64,000 nt of DNA from Acanthosepion lycidas (lineage: Eukaryota > Mollusca > Cephalopoda > Sepiida > Sepiidae). A program made the position numbers and the translations under genes. The notes under the pieces were generated by a model. That model saw only the letters and a list, made by a program, of their open reading frames with translations, was not told the DNA's origin and did not search any database. This document shows, piece after piece, positions 55,210 to 64,000 of this stretch. The stretch is from contig OZ010595.1 of NCBI GenBank assembly GCA_963932145.1, positions 77,514,252-77,578,251 of the forward strand. Reading direction: 5' to 3'. Within the stretch, counting starts at the first letter, position 1; every line of letters starts with the position of its first letter.

Positions 55210-55500
55210 TTATGTGTTGTGTCCCTTCAGGACGTGGACAATAATAATTCTCCACGACTTCCTATCCTTTCTACCTCTAAAAATATGGATCTCTTCACTA
55301 TCCTCATCTAATCTACGCACTGTTATTCATTTACACTTTAGGAAGGTAACCAGATCTTTCCCTCTCCCTCTTGTCTGAGTAGGTCCTGATTGTGTAAAAT
55401 TCTCCAAGCCCTCTTTCTTCCCTAATGATCTGGAATTGCAGCCATCTCTTTTTTTATCTTAATCGTAAGTCTCCTCTTTTCGTTTCTATTTTCGTTTCAT
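55210..55500 (-). pseudogene. RTE-like LINE 3' end
   Basis: The terminus CCCTTCAGGACGTGGACAAT on the plus strand is the complement of the ..VLKGxxT end. Minus-strand reading gives GRKRAWRILHNQ and LLRQEGEGK with shifts. Confidence 0.7.
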
Positions 55501-55539
55501 TTTTCGTTTCATTTACTTTTCTGAAATTTGAACCCAGTT

Positions 55540-55640
55540 CTCCCGGTTCAAATTTCAGTGGCTTCGTTTCTTTCACTTACACACGAATACTCTTGTGAAA
55601 AGTTTGAATCCATCTATCCTCCTCTATGTTTTAAATAATG
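55540..55640. mobile_element. Fragment of family B SINE
   Basis: CACTTACACACGAATACTCT then TGTGAAAAGTTTGAATCCAT and CTATCCTCCTC match the body of the family-B copies. Confidence 0.5.
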
Positions 55641-55739
55641 GAAACTCGAAGTTTTTAGCAGAAGTTTTAGCTACATCGGCATTCGAGATCTTCCCAAAGA
55701 AAAATAGAGAAAGAAAAAAAAAAGAAAGAAAAAAGAAGA

Positions 55740-56762
55740 ATGGATACCATATGTAATTCTCGACATGACGAAAAAGAGACAAAAACAACGCAAAGGTACA
55801 GCAGAGAGTAAAGGACTCTGCGCAAATAAATTAGGAACAAATGCAGGCAAGCTAAAGAGGAACGGCTCAACAAAAATTAGCCGAAATATACAGAATGAAG
55901 AATAAAGCATATATGCAGAAAGAAATAAGAGAACAAACAGGAAAATGACATGTTCATCTCCAAGATGCGTAAAATCCAACAACGGGACATTTTTATTAGA
56001 GAAAGAAAAATACTTAGATATGACACGAATATTTCGCAGAACACTACCACGACGAAAGAGCACAATCGGCAATATACAGAAGTAGCGAAGAACCAGAAAT
56101 ATTAAAATCTAAAGTGGAACCTGCACTGGCCAAATTGAACAGAAACAAAACAACAGGGCCGGACAGAATTGTAATAGAGCTATTTGAAGCCTTAGATGAT
56201 TTCGGCATAGACAAAAATATCAGAGACAATACATGAAATCTACAACAGTGGTGATATAGCGGAAGACCTAAATAGATCTATTTTCATAATACTACCTAAG
56301 AATCCAGATGCAAACGAATGTGAAGTGCATCGGGCAATCAGCCTAATGAACCATATGACAAAACTTACCATCCGAATTCTCAGTAGAGTCAGACCGGAAA
56401 AAGAACAAGAACAGTTCGAATTGATTAAAGACACTGGGACAAGGAATGCGATATTTATGGCCAGAATGATACCAGAAAGTGTAATACAAATGCAGAAGTA
56501 TGTGTACATGTGTTTTATAGATTATGCAAAAGCCTTTGATAAAGTATGTCACAAAGAACTATTTGAACTACTAGGGAAACTTGATATATTTGGGAAGGAT
56601 ATTAGAATAATTCAGAACCTATACCGGCAGAAATAGAAAGGGATGTAATACATGGACGTATCTTATTCAACCTATAGAATGAGGCGAGAGAATCAGAAGC
56701 CATACCAAAATTCATTATTGGAGGCTACAATCTTAACATAAGATATGCATGTGATACAGTGT
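55740..56762 (+). pseudogene. RTE-like LINE, RT domain, first part
   Basis: The longest LINE in the window. Linker: GKLKRNGSTKISRNIQNEE. RT: KQQGRTEL or TTGPDRIVIELFEALDDFGI, MHRAISLMNHMTKLTIRILS, DTGTRNAIFMARMIPESVIQ, VYMCFIDYAKAFDKVCHKEL (motif A, AFDKV intact), FELLGKLDIFGKDIRIIQNL, then FIIGGYNLNIRYACDTVLM, where the YADD box reads YACD. Stops and shifts are present. The reading is broken off at 56762 by a SINE. Confidence 0.9.
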
Positions 56763-57318
56763 TAATGTATGTACAGCTGGACACCCGTATTCGAGCATAT
56801 CCGTCTATCAGGGCGGCTAGCCAATCTCTATTGCAGACGCTTACTCAAGCGCATTTGTGTTTATGCAACACCCACAGAGCTCACCTGTGGTTTATACTGC
56901 AACTATGATGAGTAGACCTTAGTTACAGTTTCTGGAAAAAGAGTATGTTATCTAGCATGATCAAAAATTTTGGCTACGGAGGGCTTTCCAACAGAGCAAA
57001 GTTCAGTTAATGTCGTCATAAAAGGCAAATAACTGATACTGATGTCTTGAAATAAATAAAAATATATAGAAAATAGCAGGTTTTCTAACGTGATCAACAA
57101 TCCCTCAATCACGATGACTTGTGAATCCTTGCTAGCACAGCTATCGACACCCCTCAAAATTTCCTTCTAAACGATTTCAACTTCCAAAGTTTGGGTCAAA
57201 TGTTCATACGGATAACATCAAGAAGTCTCCTCCTTGACAAATCGCCCATGGTGAGGTTCGAACCCGCGTCTCAAGGTCAGAATGCGAACCTTCTAACCAC
57301 TCGGCCACGTGTTGATAA
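56763..57318 (-). mobile_element. tRNA-headed SINE inserted in the LINE RT
   Basis: On the minus strand, starting about 57309, it reads ACGTGGCCGAGTGGTTAGAA (A box GGCCGAGTGGTTA), then GCGGGTTCGAACCTCACCAT (B box GGTTCGAACC). The body runs to about 56763. GTGTTAAT at 56760 and GTGTTGAT at 57309 may be the target duplication. The LINE resumes beyond it as ITDIERKR. Confidence 0.85.
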
Positions 57319-58115
57319 CAGACATAGAAAGGAAAAGACGAGAAGTTCTACAGAAAGTTGTGAAGGAAAACGCGAATTAAGGACTAAACTTCAATCACAA
57401 GAAGACAGAATGCTGGTTGTGAGCAAGAGGAAGAACGCAAATTGCAAATTGGCGATATCAAAATCAAACAAGTACGACAATCTAAACAGCGGGGAAGTGT
57501 CTTAAATTGCAACAATGAAATCCGAAGGCCCATTGGGATACCGAAAGATGCATTCTCAAATCTAAACAAAGTATTAAGAAACAGAAAAAAATTGATAGAA
57601 AAAAAAAAAAAGAATACTGAACTGTGACGTAATATCAGTACTCATATATGACAGTGGATACTGGAAAATGTTACAGATGAAGAAGAGACTTGAGTCAGCA
57701 GAATTCTGTTTCTACAGAAGAAAGCCAAGGTTATTATGGACCCAAGATGAGAGCAACAAAAAAGGTTTTGTAAAAAAATTGAAACAAAGAGGAAACTTAT
57801 ACTTAAAAGTGGGAAGAGACAGTCTAAATTTCTGGGACACATAATGAGGAAAGTGGGCTCGGAAAATCTGATACTCACTTCACAGATTGAAGGCAAGAGA
57901 AAGAGAGGGAAGCAACACAACCCTACCTAGTGAGCTTATACTTAACATTCGGAAGAGAGAGTTTAAATTTCTGGGACACAATGAGAAAAGTGTGCTTGAA
58001 TAAATGTATGTCGGAACAAGGTTTGGGAGAGGTAATAAAACAATTTCTGTAAGAGCTAAAAAGGACAGAAAATTGTGGAGAGCCATGATCGCCTAGGACC
58101 TGAAACGACAAGGTA
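57319..58115 (+). pseudogene. RTE-like LINE, post-RT part
   Basis: Continues the frame with EVLQKVVKENAN, KTECW, QIGDIKIKQVRQSKQ, EIRRPIGIPKDAFSNLNKVL, RNRKKLIEKK, then RLESAEFCFYRRKPRLLWTQ, KSKFLGHIMRKVGSENLILT, a repeated NSEERVXISGTQXEK segment, and AMIAXDLKRQGT. The 3' part contains a short internal duplication (ACTTAACATTCGGAAGAGA relative to ACTTAAAAGTGGGAAGAGA). Confidence 0.9.
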
Positions 58116-58650
58116 CATAGAAGATGGTTAATTCCATATTCACTCGCAAAAAAAAAAAATGTACAATCCAATATTTCGGCTTTAAATAACCCGCAAATGA
58201 TTAATAAACTGTAAAAAAACATATCAATCTATTTTTTGAAGACTATAACAATGTCCGAATTCTATAAGAATATTTACTACGGGTGCCAGTTTGTGGGCTC
58301 TTGTCTCTGTGATATAAATTATGAATACTCATCTTTTTTTATCAGCACTGAAGATTACAGGTGTTATAAAAATGCTTTATTATAAAAAAAAAGAAGTCAA
58401 ATCTATGTTAAAAATTGAAATCTGCGCTAGTTTTAGGCTCCAAAATTAGGGCTAACCTATATAAGACAAGCTACAGATATAAACACGATACAGATGATAA
58501 TGGACAATTTTCGTTCTGCACCAATATCTAAGATCAAGCTATATGAAGAAATATCAGGTTTTTGTTTCTGGAATGCGTTCTTGGGCGGGCCGAGAACTTT
58601 TCAATACCCTTTTGTACTACAAAACCACTTACAAACTTGTGAAATTTTAC
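58116..58650. other. No gene recognised
   Basis: AT-rich, unassigned. Confidence 0.4.
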
Positions 58651-58654
58651 TTAG

Positions 58655-58790
58655 CTTAGCTCAGATGTATCACAAGGCCGAAAGTGTGGGGCACACAGTG
58701 AGGATCGAACTCACTATTCATTCGTAATGGAGGTAGCGAGAAAAACATGCTATTATTACGCCACGTCAAGATGCCCCAGTTGTCAGTTAT
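58655..58790 (-). mobile_element. tRNA-headed SINE fragment (family S)
   Basis: Minus strand: GACGTGGCGTAATAATAGCA (A-box-like), GTGAGTTCGATCCTCACTGT (B box), CCCCACACTTTCGGCC. It is directly followed by the MITE. Confidence 0.75.
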
Positions 58791-58791
58791 A

Positions 58792-58979
58792 CAGTGTAAC
58801 CCGGATATAAGAGAGTTGTCGGGATTGGAGAAGAAGTCTCTTATATCCGGGTTTCTCTTATATCTGGGTTTGGTCTATTTTGTTTAGGTAAGTATGGCTC
58901 GAATTTGGGACCAGATAAAATCTATCTTATATCCGGGTTTCTCTTATATCCGGATTTCTCTTATATCCGGGTTACACTG
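58792..58979. mobile_element. Tigger/pogo-like MITE, copy 2
   Basis: A 188 bp relative of 4358-4523 with CAGTGTAACCCGGATATAAG ends and TA flanks (58790-58791, 58980-58981). It has one extra internal TTTCTCTTATATCCGG unit, which explains most of the length difference. Confidence 0.95.
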
Positions 58980-58984
58980 TATAG

Positions 58985-59115
58985 GGAATTTCTAAGCCTA
59001 GCTTAGATGTGGCACAAGGCCGAAAATGTGGAGCACCCAGTGAGGATCAAATTCGTAATTGATCAAATTTATAATTGATCTAGCGAGACAGGCTTGCTAA
59101 TCATTACGCAACATC
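58985..59115 (-). mobile_element. tRNA-headed SINE fragment (family S)
   Basis: GATGTGGCACAAGGCCGAAA and GAGCACCCAGTGAGGATCAA parallel 58660-58700. The B box is damaged. The MITE lies between this and the previous SINE fragment. Confidence 0.65.
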
Positions 59116-59124
59116 GGCTGATTT

Positions 59125-59405
59125 TGGTTTTGACTGATTTGTTTAACGGCATATCAACTCCTTATGGGTCATTTAATGCTGAAATTCAATTGAGGAAAAT
59201 TTTTGGCAGCTTTGAATTAATAAAAATATGTTACTGCTTTCAAAATTGAATGGGTTGAATTGTGCATATACATGTTTGGGTGGTAATGATTACTACAGCC
59301 GGTGATATGCGTATTTTATGCAGTAGTTTTATTGAAATTATATTTTGCACAGTTACAGTACAGTTGGATTTCTTTAAGAAATTGTAGGATATTATATGGA
59401 CTAAT
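59125..59405. repeat. Dispersed repeat 'D', copy 3
   Basis: TTTAACGGCATATCAACTCC, TGTGCATATACATGTTTGGG and GCCGGTGATATGCGTATTTT in the order of the other copies. Confidence 0.8.
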
Positions 59406-59520
59406 GTCATGAAAGTGTGGAGCATCCAATGAGGATCGAACACACTACTCAGTCGTAATATGATCTAGCAAGAAAAACTCGCTAACTATTATTACGCTAC
59501 GTCGAGGTGCCCCAGTTGTC
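59406..59520 (-). mobile_element. tRNA-headed SINE fragment (family S)
   Basis: CCAATGAGGATCGAACACAC and ACGCTACGTCGAGGTGCCCC on the plus strand are complements of the B-box and A-box regions. Confidence 0.7.
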
Positions 59521-59915
59521 AGTTATATGCAACAGAGAGACTTCTCTTTCACAAATAAGCCATTATTCTTTTGTATGAATAAATAAATAAATAAATAAAG
59601 AAAGAAAGAAAGAAATAAATAAAAAGAGAATGAGAAAAGTGAGTGAGGGTCGAGGAGGCATAGACAGAAGCGTAAAAAGTGGTGAGACAAACAGAACGAC
59701 TGAGTGTTCGTTCGTTCACATATTTCAAACGTTCTTTCATTCCTTGATGTAACTAGGGCGAACTTGTAGTTTAGCGACATGTTGGCTGTAAGGGTACTAC
59801 TCCCCAGTTACAGTAACATAAGTAGATAACAAGGCTACTAAAAACAGTAAAAAAAAAAATGAATTAATTTAAATAAAAGTAAACATTTCATCTTCTGCTT
59901 CAAATATTCATTTCT
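59521..59915. other. No gene recognised
   Basis: A short (AAAT)n/(GAAA)n tract at about 59576-59622. Otherwise unassigned. Confidence 0.45.
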
Positions 59916-59919
59916 CTGT

Positions 59920-60190
59920 GGCTTTTCAAGACGTAGACAGTTATATCTCTCCACAACTTTCTACCCATTGGAGTCATATAAATGTTTCTATTCTACCTTC
60001 CAGTACCTGATGAACCATTCATTTCCGCACACTTGCTAGGTAGTTTACTCGCACTTTCCCTCCAGCCCTTTTGTTTTCAATATGTCCTGTGAGTGTCAAA
60101 TTCTCCAAGCCCTCTTTCCACAGTATGAGTCCCCGAAATTTCAGCTGTTCCTTTCGAAAATGAAACAGCTCTCTCTTAATCATCTAAAGG
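59920..60190 (-). pseudogene. RTE-like LINE 3' end
   Basis: CTTTTCAAGACGTAGACAGT then CTCTCCACAACTTTC are the complement of the family terminus (..RKLWRxM..VLK). It continues through a degraded SKWxAEQGL region and ENLTLTGHIEN-like text. Confidence 0.7.
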
Positions 60191-60194
60191 AACC

Positions 60195-60945
60195 CTTTTT
60201 TGCCTTCCATTATGGCTGATGCTAACCTCCAGGAGAGTTACTCATCGCGCCTTCTTGGACTAACGTTTTCCGCTGACATGAAGAGCAAAGTTTATATTGA
60301 ATCAATTGCTAAGTCTGCAGTTAGGAAATTTGGTTCGCTGTGTCATGCTAGACAGTTTTTCTTTCCACAATCTATCTTACATATTTATAAGTCTACCATT
60401 TGTCTTTGCTTTGAATATTGCTGCTACATAATGTCTGGTTCTTCTGCTATACATTTAGTGATTCTTGATAAAATCCAAAGAATCTGTAATATTATCGGTT
60501 CTGACCTGGCATCTCAGCTTCAGTCACTTTCCCACTGCGTAATCTAGCTTCCCTGTGCCTTTTCTATAAATACTTTCCCTGGTAATTGTTCTGATGAACT
60601 TTCCACTATAATACCTAGAATTTATGAATTTAAGCGCAGTACCCGATCGGCGGCAAAGTCTCATTATTTTACAGAAATGGCTAGAAGCAACCGTAAGTTC
60701 TGTGCTAACAGTTTCTTCTCTCGCATTTCTCGTTTGTGGAACTCTCTTCTGGCTTGTTGCTTTCCAGCCAACTTTTCTCTTCAAAAATTTAAATGTAATG
60801 TCAATCGTAATCTTCATTCTTTTTTAATTATTGTTTTTTTTATTGTTCTCTTTTCTTAATATTTTTTTCAATAAGAATCTCTGGCACTCAGTTACCCCCT
60901 TGCGTCGTAGTGGATTTATTGTCTCGTTTGGGGTGAAATGACTAA
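60195..60945 (+). pseudogene. CR1/Jockey-like LINE, RT C-terminal region to 3' end
   Basis: Best copy of this type: ESYSSRLLGLTFSADMKSKV, YIESIAKSAVRKFGSLCHAR, QSILHIYKSTICLCFEYCCY, DKIQRICNIIGSDLASQLQS, a stop at about 60545, then RSNRKFCANSFFSRISRLWN, SLLACCFPANFSLQKFKCNV and NRNLHSF. Two frame breaks. A 3' sequence with TGGGGTGAAATGACT ends it. Confidence 0.9.
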
Positions 60946-61400
60946 ACAAAAGTATAAGTGTCCTCTTTGCTTTCGTTAACATTTCCTTCATATGTTCAAT
61001 CCATGGTATTCTCAGCATTTTACTGTAGAACCGTATTTCTGTTGCCTCAAGTCCCCTCTTCATCTGTGAGGAAACCGTCCTGTCTTTGCTGTCATATAGG
61101 AAGATTGATATTAAATAGAAGTTCAACACAATTTGTTTCTTCCTCCTTAATTCTTAATACTTTGTTTTGCTGATGAAAAGGCATCTTTCGTCTTTCCAAT
61201 ACACCTCCGGATAACGGTGTCACTTTTTGCGTCATTTGTTAAAAACAATTCCCAGGTATATACATTTCTGTAATTGCATAATTTTGACGTCTCCAATTCG
61301 TAGCTTCGGCTGCCCCTTTTGCTAACACCCATAAATTCCCTGTTCTTACAATTGATGCTTAGTCCTTTCTTCTCGCTTTCCTTTACTTTTCTGTAGGATT
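60946..61400 (-). pseudogene. RTE-like LINE C-terminal region
   Basis: Minus strand: GSRSYELETSKLCNYRNVYT, VIRRCIGKTKDAFSSAKQSI, MKRGLEATEIRFYSKMLRIP, WIEHMKEMLTKAKRTLIL. It abuts the end of the previous LINE in opposite orientation. Confidence 0.85.
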
Positions 61401-61800
61401 TACTGTAGTTGCCTTTTTGCCTCTGGTATCAGCAGTATGACATACGAGTATCTTATGTTGTTAAGATTATGTCCACCACCTCATAAGATTGCCTCACTGT
61501 AACATTTATATAAATAAAGTCGGTGAGATTGTTTGCTTGTATGCGTCTCCTGGCAAGTGTCAGCTGGTTGTATTTCTCAAGTAAAACTTTGTTTCTATCT
61601 TGATTCGACCATATACATCGTGTAGGTGGTATTTACCTCCGGGATCATATGATACTGCCACAAGTCAATTAAGGGCCAAAATTACTATTTTCTGCTAAAC
61701 TGCAAAAAACGATTTTTTTTCTACCATGCATGCAATAAATTGAACGCTGCCTAAACGCAGCTGTCTTTTAAATATTTATTTAGTTCTAAAAAATACCAGC
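61401..61800. other. No gene recognised
   Basis: Unassigned. Confidence 0.4.
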
Positions 61801-61804
61801 AGTT

Positions 61805-61935
61805 GTTCCGGCGTTCAGGCGGTTCGCAGTATGGCTAATGGAATCTGTGAGTCGAATCTGACTCAGATTAAGATAATCTATGTTGACTTCACAATAATAC
61901 CCTTGGGAAAAGTACGATAATGTGTATGGCAATAT
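61805..61935 (+). mobile_element. SINE-like fragment (family B)
   Basis: GCGTTCAGGCGGTTCGCAGT then GTGAGTCGAATCTGACTCAG (B-box-like) and ATACCCTTGGGAAAAGTACG. Confidence 0.55.
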
Positions 61936-62400
61936 TAACTGTTTCTTTTATAAGTAAACATTAGGCATTCTTTGACAGAGCAGCTATTGATGCTGTCGAA
62001 AGAAATTTATAAAATCTTTATCTTTAAAAGAATCCAGGAAAATAGGTTTCTTAAGTCCAGTATATGATATTGCGCTTTACAGTACTGATTGGAGTTTCCT
62101 TCCTAACCTTTTGTTTGAAGTAGTGTGGAACATCAACCTTTTGATTATAAGTAGTATCCTCTCTTTGAGTTACGTGTGCTATTCATTTTTTTTTTTTTTT
62201 GCTGAAAGTCCATGTGATGTGGTTTCTCTCTTATGGTACAGTCTTTGTTTGTGATTCTATAGCGCCAGTCCACGGGGTTCAAAAAAGGATGCTCTTCTCT
62301 AAAACCTAACGGTTTCATTTGCTTAAAGTCATATTAACTATTGAACTGACGAAAAGGTTGTAAACAGCTGACGGTTTAGATATTTTTGAACGAAGTGCAA
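61936..62400. repeat. Dispersed repeat 'C', copy 3
   Basis: Blocks GAGTTACGTGTGCTATTC, TTTGTGATTCTATAGCGCCA, ACAGCTGACGGTTTAGATAT and TTTTTGAACG in the order of copies 1 and 2. Confidence 0.75.
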
Positions 62401-62429
62401 TTCAATCTTCAAACTTTGGAGAACCATGG

Positions 62430-62879
62430 GGAGATAGAGAGAATAGAGAAAGAAAAAGATAGGAAGGGAAAGAATGAGAGAAATAAAGAGAGAGAGAGAG
62501 AAAGGGAGAAAAATAGACAGTGAGGTAAGAGGAAGAGAAAGAAAGAGAGAGAGAAAGAAAAAGAGAGAGAGAAAGAAACATAGAGAGAAAGAGAGAAATA
62601 AAGAGAGAGAGAAATGAAGAGAGAGATAAATAAAGAGAGAGAAAGAGAGAGAAAAAGAGAGAACTAAAGAGAGAGAGAAAAAAGAAAAAGAAAGTGTGAG
62701 GAAGAGGGAGAGAGAAAGAGAGAGAGAAATAAAGAGAGAGAAAGAGAGAGAGAAATAAAAAGAGAGAGAAATAAAGAGAGAGAAAGAGAGAGAAAAAGAG
62801 AGAACTAAAGAGAGAGAGAAAAAAAGAAAAAATAAAGTGTGAGGAAGAGGGAGTGAGAAAGAGAGAGAGAGAAAAAGAG

Positions 62880-62910
<31 letters not shown>

Positions 62911-63172
62911 AATAAAGAGAGAGAGAGAAATGAAGAGAGAGAGAAATAAAGAGAGAGAAAGAGAGAGAAAAAGAGAGAACTAAAGAGAGAGAGAGAGAGA
63001 GAGAAAAAAGAAAAATAAAGTATGAGGAAGAGGGAGTGAGAAAGAGAGAGAGATAAATATATAGAGAGAAATAGAGAGAAAGAAAGAACGAGAGAGAAAG
63101 AAATAGGAAAAAGAGAGAAATAAAGAGAGAGAGAGAGAGGGGGGAGGGAGAGCGAGAGGGAGAGAGAGTCAT
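62430..63172. repeat. 740 bp purine-rich tract
   Basis: Almost pure A and G on the plus strand, with irregular GAGAGA, GAAATAAA and GAAAAAGA units and occasional T. Longer units of about 140-190 bp repeat (GAAAGTGTGAGGAAGAGGGA near 62690, AAGTGTGAGGAAGAGGGAGT near 62834, AAGTATGAGGAAGAGGGAGT near 63018). The 256-codon minus-strand Ser/Leu/Phe frame is a by-product. Confidence 0.95.
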
Positions 63173-63665
63173 TCTCGTTTATTTAATTCCAGGATTTCGG
63201 TTGTTCATTAAATTTCTGAACAATGTTTCATAAATGTCATTTATTAGAGAACATTGCAATATTTGAGGAAGTGATGTTGGTATTTCAGATGTAAAAAAAA
63301 AAAAAGGAAGATATAATAGATCCCCGGGGAGGGGCATGAGACCCTTTCACAGGCATTCCCTCTCATTAAATGTTCAAAATAAATAAGAAAACTTAATTTT
63401 CTATTTTTTATTTTTTAACGACTAATTTCTAAAATATATTTCAAATATGCATAAAAACTATTCTGTTATCAAGCGAAAGCAAAGATAATTCTGTATTTAA
63501 AATTTTAAAAAATTAGACGTATGTTTGCAGTGAGATAACAGATTTAAAAATATGCGTATTTTTTTATGTGGATTAGGATAAAAATCTAATTTAGAACTCC
63601 ACTTCCCATTTTGTGGTATTCTAAGTGCACAAACACATACAGGCACATGTGCTCACATAAACTCA
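63173..63665. other. No gene recognised
   Basis: AT-rich, unassigned. Confidence 0.4.
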
Positions 63666-63669
63666 AATA

Positions 63670-63800
63670 TAGGGCGACCACTGGACACCTCGGTGTAGTG
63701 TTTTGCAGGATTGCTTTGCTAGAACAGTTACGACTGTGTAGTAAGTTCGATTCTCACTGTGTGCCCTCTAACTTTTATGCCACATCTAAGCTACTCTCGG
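63670..63800 (+). mobile_element. tRNA-headed SINE (family S)
   Basis: GACACCTCGGTGTAGTG ... GTAAGTTCGATTCTCACTG (B box) ... TGTGCCC ... TGCCACATCTAAGCTACTC, in plus orientation, matching the minus-strand copies at 58.7-59.5 kb. Confidence 0.75.
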
Positions 63801-64000
63801 TAAATCGCTATAGAGTGACCAGTGAAAAAGGGTTTCAAAAAGTCATGACTTGTTCGTTTTTATTCTACTTTTTTTGCAGGTTATAGAGCATCCTTTGGAG
63901 ATTAAAATGGCTACATAAGATGAGATTTTTTTTATCCCAATAAAAGATCAATTATTCAAATTCAGAGAAAATAACGGCAATATTTTAAAGTCAGAGTATC

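Noticed and set aside
62402-63172. 256-codon minus-strand Ser/Leu/Phe-rich frame
   Set aside because: It is the translation of a purine-rich low-complexity tract with no domain or codon bias of its own.

Overview
This 64 kb window looks like nuclear DNA from an animal with a large, repeat-rich genome. I infer a cephalopod mollusc, most likely an octopus. The grounds are the combination of Penelope-like elements, several LINE types, tRNA-headed SINEs, mariner MITEs and very abundant (TA)n, (TTA)n, (TCTA)n and (TTTC)n tracts on an AT-rich background. The species is an inference from repeat style, not a match. I found no host protein-coding gene, tRNA gene or rRNA gene that I can support. Nearly every readable coding trace belongs to a transposable element, and all are truncated, frameshifted or stopped. 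The window could be intergenic or lie inside a long intron.

Layout. 1-3.3 kb holds the 3' ends of LINEs. 3.3-6.3 kb has two Penelope-like element (PLE) fragments with hammerhead-type motifs, a PLE split by a 166 bp MITE, and two large palindromes bounded by (TA)n. 6.8-14 kb has copies of a second hammerhead-like repeat, mariner MITEs, LINE 3' ends and microsatellites. 15.6-16.5 kb is a mariner-family element with both terminal repeats. 18-21.4 kb has LINE and Ty3/gypsy-like remnants.

21.51-33.26 kb is one uninterrupted 11.7 kb satellite array of about 470 copies of a 25 bp monomer. The monomers are ordered into 75 bp trimers, with larger duplicated blocks of about 1.5, 1.8, 2.3 and 3.0 kb. 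33.7-38.8 kb has another PLE with a hammerhead-like motif, a mariner end, two tandem SINEs, several tetranucleotide arrays and a foldback element flanked by a perfect 13 bp direct repeat.

38.8-61.4 kb is a graveyard of at least ten fragments of one RTE-like LINE family, with two further LINE types, two internally deleted mariner elements, a hAT transposase remnant and several SINEs, often nested. 62.4-63.2 kb is a 740 bp purine-rich tract.

The elements do not form a host pathway. Autonomous LINEs, PLEs and mariners supplied enzymes; SINEs and MITEs are their likely non-autonomous users. The nested insertions give a relative order of events. The most interesting signals are the hammerhead cores in PLE context, the MITE sitting inside a GIY-YIG codon run, the layered satellite, and the near-perfect 216 bp palindrome.
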